Below are positions 20,986-32,155 of a stretch of 64,000 nucleotides of DNA, piece after piece. The stretch's first letter is position 1, and each line of letters opens with the position of its first letter. Where the stretch lies: positions 744,001-808,000 of the forward strand of contig NC_089399.1 in the NCBI RefSeq assembly GCF_003171515.1, given 5' to 3'. The position numbers and the translations under genes are program-made. Source of the stretch: Pyrenophora tritici-repentis. Lineage: Eukaryota; Ascomycota; Dothideomycetes; Pleosporales; Pleosporaceae. The notes beneath the pieces are model-generated. The model made no database searches, was not told the origin of the DNA, and saw only the letters and a list, made by a program, of their open reading frames with translations.

Positions 20986-23919
20986 ATGAGTGACGGCGCA
21001 TACTATCCTGCGCGTCACGACCCTGACAACCCCACCAACCAGCAGTCATACTACCCTGATAATGCTACATATCAGCAGCCTTATTACCCTGCCTATCATT
21101 ATGTCATGCCTCCTAGTATGTAGCCCCTCTTTAATACTACCCACAAATGTTGGCTTTGTGCTTACAATCTCTATCCAGGCGGCTATTTGACCAACGAGCA
21201 TGCGCATACGAGCCCTTCCTCCACAACGCCCGCCCCCACGTTTCCACAATACTACACACCTTCCAAGCCATTGCAGTATGCTTCATCTGTAGACGTGCTG
21301 CCTGCCGGATATCCAGAACAAGCATATACCTACGGCTGGCCGGCTCCAGCTGCATATAGCCAGTACATGCCATCGCCAAATACAATCGATGTGTCGGAGG
21401 CGTATGCTAGGAAGAGAAAGCCTGATGACGAATACGCAGCCGCGCAACACAAACGGTCAAGGCCAGAAGCATCGGCAGTATACCCTACCTCACGGCCATT
21501 GTCGTCAAATGATGGCGGTCGGGTTAGCGGACTTCCTCCCGGTACACAACACAATCCATTTGAGATTGACGCGAGCCCGGAGAAGGCAGTGGGGAACAGA
21601 GCGGGAGAGTTGAAGAAGAATCTAGGGCACTCCAACCTCCCAAATGATCTCAGGGAGGCTGGACTCTATGTTCAGAAGCCTGATCCCTCTGCGAAGAAAA
21701 GCAAACTCTATGCAGTACCTGGCGGGAGAATACCGGGTATATACACCGACTACCAGTTGGTCATGCAGCAAACAGACAAGTATCCAGATTCGCGCCACAA
21801 GAAATTTGGGAGCGAAGATGAGGCTTGGGAGTTTATGAACGCCAATAGGCAGTACGTTGAGACAGCACTCCAACGCCCGAAAGAGAGTGATCGTTCCTCA
21901 TACACATCGCCTCCTCCACCCTACACACCTCACGCATATGCTCTTCCGACCCCACCCTCAGAGCGATGTGCGCAACCAGCAAACGATGGTACATCATCAC
22001 CTACGGAACGACCACTTTCAGCGAATCCACCGGATACCCATGCAGTCCATTACGTACCCGAACTTGAACCCACATTGAGCACCGAGCAGCAACATGTGGT
22101 TGATCTGGTTATGAGGGGACGTAACGTATTCTATACCGGATCTGCAGGATGCGGGAAGTCTACCATCTTAAAGGCTGTAGTCAGAAAACTGAAGGAACAA
22201 GGAAAGCATGTCCAGATCATAGCACCTACCAACCTCGCAGCTCTCAATGTCAACGGGCAGACAATATGGAGCTTCGCTGGATGGACGCCGAACTCGATCA
22301 AAAAGTCTCTGGATAAATTGAAGTCAGCTGCTTGTGGAGAGGAATCGTGGGAAAGGTTCAATATGGTGGACGTGCTCATCATTGATGAGATCAGCATGAT
22401 TGAAAACCACATGTTGGAACGTTTGAGTCAAGTCATGAGCAGTGCTAGAGGGCCAGATCGTGGACCGTTTGGTGGCGTGCAGGTTGTTTGTACAGGTGAC
22501 TTCTTTCAGCTGTCGCCTGTAAAGCCATTCGCTCATTGTCTCGGTTGCGGCTGGGATCTGAAGCGTGCATTCAGGAATAGCGAAATAAAGTACACATGCG
22601 ATAACCGTCAGTGTCGTTACAGCCATTTTTTGGATACTGATAAATGGGCGTTTTGCAGCAAAGCCTGGCAGGTATGATCCTTGCCCCATTTTGCCCCCAC
22701 CTCAGAATTATATTAACAAGCAAAGGAATGCGACTTCGAGCACATAAATCTCACTGAGATCCACAGACAGAGCGACAAGAAGTTTATTAGTATTCTTCAA
22801 AAGATCCGAATAGGTATCCTTGCCCTTTACTGAGATCCGCGGTTATGGTGTGCTAATACATCGTAGACGGCACGATTGTGGAAAACCACAAAAACATCCT
22901 CCTTAACCACAAGTCTGAGGCAGAAGGGGGCGTTAAACTCTTTTCAAAGGTCGCAGCTGTCGAGAAAGAAAACAGGGAAAACATTGACAAGCTACTTTCC
23001 GAACCTATCGACTACAAGAGCCTCGACACTTTCGATTGGAGGAACCGAGAAGACATATCACTGTCGAAATACCAAAAGGAATCGGATAAAGTGCCTGGCA
23101 CATTGCAGCAACTGGTAAGCGAGTCGATCGGGTTTACATGCTACATACTAACTTTTCCACAGAATGATCATCGTTACGACGCTAATATAAGGCTCAAGGT
23201 CGGGATGCGAGTATTACTCAAGGCAAATGTCGAACCGACGTCTGGCCTTGTTAATGGCGCCCAAGGTACCCTTATTGATCTTGAACCGTTTGACGAACAC
23301 AAATTACCACGCAAATCAGAAAGCAAAAATGACATAAGCGGCAGTATCAAAGGTTCCCACGCCAAGTATGCCGAGCGTCAGATCAAGGTATACGCCGACC
23401 GTAACCAAAGAAAGCCGTGGCCAATCGTGCAGTTCGACAATGGCTTGACTAGAACAATATATGCCGACTGTACTTGCAACGAAGTCGGGGACGACGAGCC
23501 AGTCAGTGTGTTATCGAGGACACAGATTCCACTTGTAGCAGGGTGGGCTCTGAGCATCCACCGTGCACAAGGAATGACGTTAGACCGTGTAATTGTAGAT
23601 CTCAGTGAGGTTTTTGAGTCGAGTCAGGTATATGTTGCTCGTAAGTACTATCGGTGGCGTGAACAGTGTGCGGCGTGTGCTAACATATTGCATAGTCAGT
23701 AGAGCTCGCTCGTTGGGAGGTCTGAAGGTCTCAGCACTTCCGAGAAGAAATTTGCCAGGAACGAACCAACAGGTGAAGGAGTTTTTCTTGAAACATCTTG
23801 CCAAGAACTCGCCTTATTCTTCTCAGATGCCCTCTGCATCACAGGCATCACAAGCGTCACAAGCGTCACAGGTGTCACAGGCGTCACAGGCGTCACAGGT
23901 GGCGTCTTCTCAAACATGA
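20986..23919 (+). CDS. PIF1-like helicase with RNase H1-type hybrid-binding domain (886 aa)
   Basis: Six exons: 20986-21115, 21179-22671, 22726-22813, 22867-23114, 23163-23640 and 23696-23919; total 886 residues. Residues 1-200 are Tyr/Pro-rich and disordered. Residues about 221-264 (YAVPGGRIPGIYTDYQ...KKFGSEDEAWEFM) match the small domain at the N-terminus of RNase H1 and caulimovirus P6-type proteins (Cauli_VI), which binds RNA/DNA hybrids. Walker A is GSAGCGKST (364-372), Walker B is LIIDEISM (about 444-450), and motif III is VCTGDFFQLSPV. The late motif ALSIHRAQGMTLDRV fixes the PIF1/RecD-like SF1B group. Four cysteines at about 497, 500, 517 and 522 (CX2CX16CX4C) form a likely zinc-binding insert after motif III. 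The C-terminus has ASQ tandem repeats. PIF1 enzymes unwind DNA 5'-3' and act on G-quadruplexes, telomeres and R-loops. Confidence 0.88.
23839..23902 (+). repeat. 9-bp coding minisatellite (ASQ)n
   Basis: About seven copies of a 9-bp unit (GCGTCACAG and variants) encode Ala-Ser-Gln repeats near the helicase C-terminus. Copy number probably varies between strains. Confidence 0.85.
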
Positions 23920-24044
23920 GAAGATCGCAAAATTGGATCCTGATGGAGAGGGCACGGACCATCAGCACCTTCCGAGTGGGGGCAAGGTAGCAGGATTTGG
24001 ATATTACACGGGACTTGGACGTCTCTTTCTTATGTTCATAGAAT

Positions 24045-24175
24045 GATGTTTTGCATACTCGCAACGTAGTCGGGGGTGGTGAGCCGGTCACTGTGATGTC
24101 GACATATTTCATTTGTAGCTGGATTTGCACTATTAAATCTCAGAGAACGGACGCAGGAATTATGGGACAATCTAC
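24045..24175 (+). pseudogene. Decayed copy of helicase exon 5
   Basis: The stretch CTCGCAACGTAGTCGGGG..GAGCCGGTCA.. and on through TTTGTAGCTGG, TCAGAG and CGCAGGAAT matches 23475-23580 of the helicase gene base for base at many positions, in the same order. It has substitutions and stops in all frames. It is a short relic of a former tandem duplicate of the helicase 3' region. Confidence 0.65.
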
Positions 24176-24808
24176 ATATGTGAGAGAAGCATTTTTGGAT
24201 TTTTGATAGATGATGCATACTTTCCTTGGGCAAATGGACGTGTCAACCCCAAAACTCCTTGTGCTAACCCAACCACATCCACACCCGTTCCATCACTGGC
24301 GGGCCTGTTGTTTGTATCCCAGACGACGAGGATGACGGCGAAGAGAGCGATTGAACCTTTCGCTCAATGTCAGCAGGCTCTAACCTGGTGTTCATTCTCA
24401 CTAGTAGGCTCGTTTGCTGGTCATGGTAATTTCAGTCAGCATAGGTTCATGGTACAGCGTATATTTTTTGATCACTTCCTTATTGTGCCAGGGTTGAGAT
24501 TAGGACAGCGTAACTAACCCGCTTGTGTGTTTTACACTCTAGGAACTGCTTTTTCTTTTTTCTTTATAGTCTATTGGTCAGCCTTCTCGTTTCATCTTCC
24601 TTCATCGGTATTGGGTTGTTCTCCGGGCGTTTTGCATGCTGGTTGGAGTTTGGGGCCGAAGAAGCTTCTCCTTAGCTAGTCAAATAGAAGCATGTCCTGG
24701 CTATGTTCGATTCTCTCATCGCTCTTTGTGAAAGTGTAGAGCTTCGCTACAATTCTTAACAACTGTTAGGGGGCTAAGAAAAGCTAAGTAGCCTCGAAAC
24801 CGACAGCC

Positions 24809-24913
24809 AGATGGATGAGGATGCCAGTGACGGTTAAGACAGCGGACTCCAAGACCTGTCTGGCGCCTACAGTGACCTGTTTACACTAGTATTTCAAGTA
24901 TTCCATGTCATCC
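24809..24913 (+). mobile_element. MITE copy 3, degenerate
   Basis: The right end TTTACACTAGTATTTCAAGTATTCCATGTCATCC and the centre CTGTCTGGCGCCTACAGTG align with the intact copy at 36111-36213; the left end is eroded. It lies about 130 bp beyond the Rrn9 stop codon. Confidence 0.65.
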
Positions 24914-25041
24914 GGGCGATATTGTGACGTGAAAATAGAGATGAAACTGCATGAACGAGTATGCACAAGCCCATGGGCTCCTCAGTCGGATGCAGATACA
25001 TTATATTCAGTAGACGCAATATAAAGAGCCAGACTATTAAC

Positions 25042-27006
25042 TCAGTCCCCAGCTTCAGAAGTATCGGTCTCCACATGCTTGCTCTTCGCCCTCTTCCTTG
25101 CATTCCCAACTTTTGGCCTTCCATTTCCGAGCCACCCAGGCCTCAACGTTACCGGCTGTAAAAACCCATCCCCCACGCCCTCACTGTTCGTCCTCGGATC
25201 GTACCCATGAACACGTATACAATGCTCAATAGTGCGATACGGTATTGCAAAGTCTTTCTTGCTACCGTAGCAGTCCGGATGTGGACAGCGCAGTGTGCCA
25301 GTCTGGAAGAATGGGCGGTTGAGTGTTGGGCCCCTTGTATTTGAGGGGACGATTGGTGGGGCTGGTATGGTGGAGGGGGTGTACACGACTGGTTCGAGAG
25401 GGGACTTCGTGGCCTGTGATTCGGGAATGGGTATGAATGACATGCTTTCGTCGAATAGAGTGGCGCAGCGCTGGGCTGTGCGTGCAATAGCTTCGGGGTC
25501 CCAGCCTTGAACAGCAGCTAGTCCAAGCAATTCACTCCAGTCCATAAGACCTTCTCTGAAACTATCATCTTTGATTGTCCATTTTTCACCGTCGCTCTCG
25601 CTGCTTGAGGACCTGCGACGCTTCCGTTCCAGATGCTTCTCTTTCCGACGCTCTCGTTTCAGATGGCGTAATGTTGATTTGCCGTGTTCCCACGCGGCCA
25701 CTGTATCGTGATCAAAATCAGAAAATCTCAAGTTCTGAAGTCTTGTGTTGTCATCGGATGTTGATTCTTCACTCGAAGGGGATGGACTGCTCGATTCAGG
25801 GCTCGTGACACTCTTCGACCGGGCTCTTGATGGAGACCTTGAAGCAGATCTACTTAACTCCGAATCAGACGTATCTGCATCGGAAGTGTCTGCAACTGAG
25901 CCGTCAGCGCCAGTATAATGATTCGTCCGTGTTCGGAGTATCGCCAGCGCAAGCCTGTCTAACCTGCTGATCATGGACTGGATTGTTGGTTGAAGAATCC
26001 GCTGTGCCTTCGTATCGTCAGCCATAACAGTCGGCTGCGTCAACGTGTTGAAATAAAATTGTCTCCCACGCTTCCTAGCTGTAGCTTCATCCCCAGTGTC
26101 GCACGCTTCATCATGCGAGTAGCCATCAAGATCCATCTCCCCGTCATCTATATCCCCATCATTCGTATCTCCATCATTTACATCTCCATCAGCTCGAGAC
26201 GTGGGACGCGAGTTTGCAGGCGTGGTGCTTCCTTCTAGCGACCGGCTGCGCGAAGTCTCCGCAGACTCTTCAACGTCGGATTCCGATGAAGGAGACTCCC
26301 GCTGATCCCACTGCTTTCTTGCCAGGCGTAAAAAGATTGCCAAAAGTTCTTCCTTGAGCTCTTCCAATGCATCTTCCACCCCACCAATTTGCCATTCCAG
26401 AGCAAAGTCACTCGCCGATGGAATTTCTGAGCGTAGAAGCTTTTCAGGAGGGTCTGGCCATGCTGTCCATACTTTTGGCGGCACCAACTCCGGCTGAACG
26501 AGCCCTGCTTCGTCCGTGAACTCTAGATCCTTTCCCGACTTGAGCCAACTATCTCTTCCCTGCCAGCTCTTCAACTGCGCTAGGTCTTGTATAGGTCGTC
26601 GCACCCGTCGCTTGAGCGCATGGGCATTGTATAGGTGTGCAGAAAGATCTTCAGCCTCCATCTGCTCGAGTGACTCCATAATTTGAAGTTCTTCGTCCGT
26701 GGTGTTCCTCCATCTCTGGGCCTGGTTTGTATTTCTTTGCACACGTGCCGTCTTCTCGCCATCTTCCTCGTCCTCATCTTCTTCCTCCTCGTCCTCAGAC
26801 TCATCGCTTTCTTCCTGCGAGTCTGTGTCTGTGTCTTTTTCTTCGGTATCACGTCGCTGTATCTCTGGTATATCGCGCGGATTTTCAGTCTCTACGACCG
26901 ATGGCGACGAGGATACGGAAGAGGATTCCGAGGTGTCAGACTCAGACGATGAGCTGGGCGTCGGTGCACTCCCGCCGAACAACGACATTGTAGTTGCTAT
27001 GTTCAT
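25042..27006 (-). CDS. rrn9: RNA polymerase I initiation factor Rrn9-like protein (654 aa)
   Basis: Intronless, 654 residues. After an acidic, Ser-rich N-terminus (residues 10-85) comes the conserved Rrn9 segment near residues 119-134 (EDLSAHLYNAHALKRR). A second conserved block near DWSELLGLAAVQGWDPE and ATLFDESMSFIP lies in the C-terminal third, followed by a C2H2-like pair (CPHPDC ... EHCIRVHGY). Several SR/DS-rich low-complexity stretches separate them. In yeast Rrn9 is part of the upstream activation factor that binds the rDNA promoter and recruits Pol I through TBP and core factor; a nucleolar role is expected. Met7 (26988, MSLFGGSAP) is an alternative and perhaps better start. Family call rests on the short conserved blocks. 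Confidence 0.78.
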   Translation of the reverse strand: MNIATTMSLFGGSAPTPSSSSESDTSESSSVSSSPSVVETENPRDIPEIQRRDTEEKDTDTDSQEESDESEDEEEEDEDEEDGEKTARVQRNTNQAQRWRNTTDEELQIMESLEQMEAEDLSAHLYNAHALKRRVRRPIQDLAQLKSWQGRDSWLKSGKDLEFTDEAGLVQPELVPPKVWTAWPDPPEKLLRSEIPSASDFALEWQIGGVEDALEELKEELLAIFLRLARKQWDQRESPSSESDVEESAETSRSRSLEGSTTPANSRPTSRADGDVNDGDTNDGDIDDGEMDLDGYSHDEACDTGDEATARKRGRQFYFNTLTQPTVMADDTKAQRILQPTIQSMISRLDRLALAILRTRTNHYTGADGSVADTSDADTSDSELSRSASRSPSRARSKSVTSPESSSPSPSSEESTSDDNTRLQNLRFSDFDHDTVAAWEHGKSTLRHLKRERRKEKHLERKRRRSSSSESDGEKWTIKDDSFREGLMDWSELLGLAAVQGWDPEAIARTAQRCATLFDESMSFIPIPESQATKSPLEPVVYTPSTIPAPPIVPSNTRGPTLNRPFFQTGTLRCPHPDCYGSKKDFAIPYRTIEHCIRVHGYDPRTNSEGVGDGFLQPVTLRPGWLGNGRPKVGNARKRAKSKHVETDTSEAGD

Positions 27007-27402
27007 CGGAACAGGGTTTTGTTCGTGCGGGTATCAGCGTCTGGTGGTTTGTGTGCATGATGGTTGCGGGGTGTCAAAGTCGCGATGGCGGGGTTCTCGA
27101 AAACCACGCGAAGTCACGTTGGCGCTAGGCACTGTCCAGTAAACCTCGAATCGGCATGCATTCACTGTGATATTCTGCAAGCTCAAATTCTTTTCCTGCT
27201 AATGCGGTTCAATTCAATGATGGTTTAGAGTCTCATGAACAAAAGGAGAAATCAATCAATCCTCACTTACACGAACGCAGAGATTAAGATAGTGAGAGAC
27301 CGCACGGCAACCAGGTGACAAGACTCAAGTATTCAGCATACGTGATCGCCCGCATCGGAGCGCAATAGTAAGACAATATGTGGTTCGTGAAAATCCACCA
27401 AA
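27007..27402. other. Intergenic, 396 bp
   Basis: Rrn9 promoter and the 3' end of the dehydrogenase gene, both on the minus strand. Nothing further recognised. Confidence 0.5.
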
Positions 27403-28402
27403 TCAAAGCTTCGCCGCCCTCAAGACGGTACTATCCAGCCTCTTCCCCTCATCATCCTGCTCTCTAACTCTCAGATCTGGAAACTCCTCCGGCATCATCC
27501 TCCTCGGCACACTCCCCTCCACCAAACTGTACTTCCCAAACTCTTTCACTCCCCTCGTCCTCAGGAAATCCTCGTCAAGCAACAACTCGCCATTAACCTC
27601 CTCTACCTCCGCCCTAATCATCGCCAACACCGCATCTGAGAAGATATCCGCCGTCCTGAGATCCTTTGCGTCTTCTTTCGCCAGATTCTGCGTCGCCCCA
27701 CTCTGAATCGCCGTCGCGGGCCAGATACTAGTGATTGCCATTTCACTCTTCCCTTCGCGGATAAAGTCCATGGCGAGACCTTTTGTAAGCACGCTCATGC
27801 CTACTTTACCCATTGCGTATGCGGTCTTCCCGCGGAAGAAGCGCGAGTAGATGGGTGGGCTAACGACGATTATGCGGCCCCGCCATTTCCCATCCGCTTG
27901 CTTGAAGTGAGGCAAGCATGCCTGTATGACACCGTATAAGCCTTCGACGTTTACACGCTGCATGAGCTGGAATCGCTTCATGGGTGTCTTTTCCACGCTT
28001 GCCCACCATATCGCGCCACTGTTGTAGATGAGCACGTCTAGCCGGCCGTATGTCGCAACGGTTTGTGAGACCAGTCGCTCTATGCTGGGGAAGTCGCGCG
28101 TATCGACGCTTATGGCTGTGGCCTCGCCGCCGGCGTCGCGGATCTCGCGCTCGACCGTGGAGATGGTGGAGCTGGGGGAGTTGGGGTCGGGCGGGAAGGG
28201 GGTACATTTTGAGGCATCGGACGTGGATTTTGCTGCTACAATGACTGCGACATGTTAGTTGTCGTTACTTGGAAGGATGGTGTGCTGGGAAGGGGGTCGA
28301 TGTACCTGCGTAGCCTTCCTTCGCCAGGCCAATGGCGATTTGTCGGCCAATACCCCTTGAGGCACCAACGACGAGTGCGACTTGCTTCTGAGATGGCGAC
28401 AT
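27403..28402 (-). CDS. Short-chain dehydrogenase/reductase, HSDL2-like (312 aa)
   Basis: Exons 28402-28306 and 28244-27403, 61-nt intron, 312 residues. The Rossmann nucleotide site is VVGASRGIGRQIA at residues 9-21. The NAG-type motif appears as YNSGAIWW. The catalytic region holds Ser in VVSPPIYSR and the Tyr/Lys pair in AYAMGKVGM. The protein continues as in HSDL2-like members (ITSIWPATAIQSGATQ, then ELLLDEDFLRTRGV) but lacks a C-terminal sterol-carrier (SCP2) domain. It should reduce or oxidise an alcohol/carbonyl substrate with NAD(P)H; the substrate is unknown. It is divergent from the kappa GST, with 379 bp between start codons. Confidence 0.9.
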
Positions 28403-28781
28403 GGTGTTATAAATAGTATATGTTGACAGTGGGATTTACTTCTCAGAGAGAGTCGTCGCTGACAGCAAGGTGTCCATCTTATAAGTAATGGTCGGTATCA
28501 TTCAGTCTCCGAAGACAACCTCGGCAGCGAGGGATTGCGTCAGCAGTTGTGTCGCGTAGAATTATGTGCAAATCCTGGGGTTTCCGCATCGTTCGCTGCA
28601 TGAGAGGTGGAGGTGTCGTTGCTGATTACTGATAGCTCCAGGATGCCATCCCTGGCGTACCGAGGCATCCGGGATATCCCTAGCTTTCATGCGCATTACG
28701 ACAGCCACTCATAAGACATGGCAAAAGAAAGTGATTCTGATCTCGAATTTTCTTGTATTCTTGTATAACGATATTGCGACC
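28403..28781. promoter_or_regulatory. Divergent promoter, dehydrogenase / kappa GST
   Basis: 379 bp separate the two start codons, so the genes must share or overlap promoter space. No known operator was recognised in it. Confidence 0.45.
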
Positions 28782-29939
28782 ATGGCGGGGAAAATCACAA
28801 GCTATCTGGATTGCGGTACGACTGCCCATGTTCTGACTTCCAAGTGTCACATGCTGACCACGGTTAGTATCACCATACTCATACTTCGCTTTACTATATC
28901 TCGAGAAGAACCGGGAAGTCCTCAAATCTCATGGAGTGGAAATTGAGTGCGTATACCCGTAGCAACCCCTGGAAATCATCCATCACTATGCCAATCTGTA
29001 CAACCTGTCCGACGAGATGATCTTCGCTTCCAAAAAGCAAGAGCTCTCACTGACACAGAACAGCATAGTGCCCGTCTTCCTAGGTGGTATCAATGTTGGC
29101 AGCGGTACGTATCCCTGCTTCCCCGCTGTACGAGGGTTGTTGAGGTTTGGTACGGACCATACCGTTCAGCCCTGACGCTGTAACACAGGCAACAAGCCCC
29201 CTTGGACCCTCGAGGCAAAGGCGCACTACAGCAGGTACGACAGCGCGCGAGCGAAACGGTACTTCGGCGTACCCAATATCCAGACGCCATCGTTCTTCCC
29301 GATTCTCTCACTGTTTCCACAGCGCGCTTTGTGTTATGTAAAGGAGGCGCATCGAGAGAAGTTTGTTGCTGTCTTCTTTGACATCTATCGCGCAATGTGG
29401 GAAGGTGGCGAAGATGTCAGTAAGCCGGAGATCCTGGGCAAAGTACTGGAACAGCAGTTCAGCGAAGATGAAGCTCGGAAAGTCATGGCAAGCGCAAACA
29501 GCGCACCATACAAGCAGCGGCTCAACGATAACACCAAGGAAGCACTCGATCGAGGTGCATTTGGCTGCCCATGGTTCTTCGTACGGAACTCAAAAGGGGA
29601 AGAGGAGCCTTTCTTCGGAAGCGATAGGTACGTACCCTTTGTACAATCTCCCCATGTTCTTCTGGCCATATTCCATCTTTCCTCTGAACCCGGTTAGAGA
29701 CGCTGGATCTCAACGGGTATATCCGCCTCCAGGGAGGAGCTTGCCGCGGAGTGTGGATACTACTATGCGTATGATAACGGGTATATGCGAACCATGAAAC
29801 ATGGCAAACGAACGGTCGAGAGCTGCGGGCCATGTTAACGGGTATTTCATATAGGTTCCACTTCATGTGGGAGTATCTGGGATTGCCGTGGAAGGATATT
29901 GAGCTGCTGTCGTCAGGTAGTGCAAGAGCGAAGATCTGA
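28782..29939 (+). CDS. Kappa-class glutathione S-transferase / DsbA-like (225 aa)
   Basis: Exons 28782-28815, 28868-28946, 29064-29104, 29189-29627 and 29855-29939 give 225 residues, normal for GST kappa. The N-terminus MAGKITSYLDCVSPYSYFAL carries the catalytic Ser in SPYSYF. Family blocks FLGGINVGSGNKPPW, RYFGVPNIQTPSFFP, RGAFGCPWFFV and EPFFGSDRFHFMWEYLG follow in order; the last is joined across intron 4. Intron 4 is long (227 nt) for this window. These enzymes conjugate or reduce with glutathione, in mitochondria or peroxisomes in animals; the bacterial relative is 2-hydroxychromene-2-carboxylate isomerase. The ending SSGSARAKI has no clear peroxisomal SKL signal, though AKI is only distantly similar. 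Confidence 0.9.
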
Positions 29940-32155
29940 TGTAGGCCATCGGAGGCTTGCAGCCGTTGAGCGTGGGGGATGTCCAGAACAGGAGCCTAGA
30001 GCTTCTTGGGCACGATACTGCATGCTAGTTAGTGGTAACGTGGATCGAGACAATCCTACGACATCCATGTGGATGTCTTATCAAAGCTCTGGCTCCTCGC
30101 CGCCTACTCAATGTTCCATCTTTGTCTTCTCGCCATGCTAAGACATCTCAGCGACATTTCACAAGCTACAAATCGGCTCTGTCGTCTTCTTATCCTCGCA
30201 TATGTTATCCACCATGCATAACCGCCGTTGCGTACTACCCGTGATGAAGTGAGAGTGTGGACTCTGTGGCCACCGGGGGCGGGTGCCGGCTTCCCCAGAC
30301 ACATGCAAGTTGTATGCAAGATTAAGTCTCCGCGACCTGTCAGAACAACACTGTGCGCCACCCAGGGGATATGCGTGCGCGCTAAGACCGTGTCTCACAT
30401 GTTCCGTGCTACCGTGGCCGAGTTGGTCGGAGATGGCCATTAAGCTGCGACCAGCCGCGTGGTGGGGAAAAGACGAAATCGGAGATATAGTATGACGATG
30501 TATGCATGTGCGGGATCTAGGGTGGTAAGTGGCCGGCCCGCTAGGTGTGTCAAAACGTGGAGGTACGTAGCCGGCACGGAGCGTGGTAGTAATAGAACAG
30601 TACCGATGCGGGTTCGCCAGCTAGAAGCCTGAAGCTGTTCTTGAATTCAGCCCATTTTTTGTCATGGAAGACATGTTGACGCAGTAATTGCGAGACCCGT
30701 GTGTAACGTGTGTAACGTGAGTGTCTAAATCGACAGCAGTCGTAGTACCCGCGAGCCTCTTGCTATCCCAGCGCTAATCATCGCATCAAAAAGCCTACGT
30801 ACCTGCAGGTCCGGCTGCTATGACGCCTCGGATGTCCTTTTACTGGTTTCCTGGATATGATAGCTTGTTGCCAAGTCACGTCATGCAGATAGCCGTTCGC
30901 TTCTGCATGACAACCAAACAAGACGAAGTAGGTCGTCTTTCGCCAGCTCAGCTAGCACCAAATGAGCAATCTTCGCTTGGCTTCATGCTTGAAAAGTCGC
31001 CATAACAGGTTCCGTAAGCGCGAAGTGAGGGGGGCTTAGACCGATCTTGTAAAGCTGCTGGTATTTGTCTTCTTTGAGCTAGCCACGTTGGAGGTTGTCG
31101 GATTATCAGCAGGGCAGTGCTGCTGCCTGGAAGAGAGATTGTGCTTGCTTTCGAAAGTGCCTTCGCAAGCCCAAATAATTTGCAAGATTGATGTGAACAG
31201 CCCGATCTATACCCAAATGCCGGCATGTCTCCGCCTTCTTGGGTCCCAATGCCCTCCTCTGTTCAACAACAACGGCGGGTCTATCCGAAGTTAGACCCTT
31301 GCCTTCCGCGTACTGCAGTATGGCAAGGCATGGGTATTGGCTTCAAACAGATGTCTCATCGGTTCAGTCAGGAAGCGCTGGGACTGTCTTAGATTATAAA
31401 CGTGTGGATCGCCCCCTCACCTTTACCTCAAACCTATGTGATTGGGCCTCTCTCTGTAGTTGGCTTCGGCTTCATCTTTGCTCTTCGTCTTTTCAGTATA
31501 CGACCAAGCTGCCAGTGCATTGTGTGCGTTTTCACTTGGCCTACTACACAAGATACTTGTTCCACGAGCTACGGTGCATCGATAAATCCATTAGTTTGTT
31601 TGTGGATACTCATGCGACTATTCCCCCATTTTTGGCTGTCTCCAACCCTCCGTGAACTCGTGGCACTTTCTGGTAAGATACCCGCTCTTCACGTCTACCT
31701 TTACCAAACCAGTGTACTGACTATGTGTATTCAGGCCCCTCGCGTGGTCTTATTGTTGCATCATCTAGATATAAGGGCCAGCCTCGCTCCTTCCCCGCCT
31801 ACTTCCACCATTCACAGACACAACGTGGAAATTACGAATCTAGTGTTGTCTCCACTCTGAACTGCGCAAGCCCTGTGACTGGCCAGAGCTACGCACTCCT
31901 ACCACTAGATTGAGTGAAGCGGTCAAGTCCAGCGAATGTCAGGGGACCCACTGTGAACACTTGATATCCTCATTGAACTCGACACGTCCCCGATACCCCA
32001 CTTGAACCTGTCACTTGTCACCCCAGATTCACAACGGCGAAGGCTCGGCCTTTTCGACACCGCCTAGAACCCAGTATTCACGTCAGCTTGGTGACATCCT
32101 AGAAGGTTAGCGGTCCTCAGGGTATCCATAAGAGACGCTCGGTGCACGCGCAACC
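29940..32155. other. Intergenic, 2.2 kb, with a possible spliced transcript
   Basis: No convincing gene. The best candidate is a plus-strand frame 31402-31672 joined over a good intron (31673-31734: GTAAGA, CTGAC, TTCAG) to 31735-31913, giving 149 residues of unfamiliar sequence. It could equally be the 5' leader of the Myb-like gene. The rest shows no repeat or family. Confidence 0.35.

Noticed and set aside
26683..27142. Plus-strand open frames rich in Ser/Phe opposite Rrn9
   Set aside because: Antisense shadows of the acidic low-complexity coding region.
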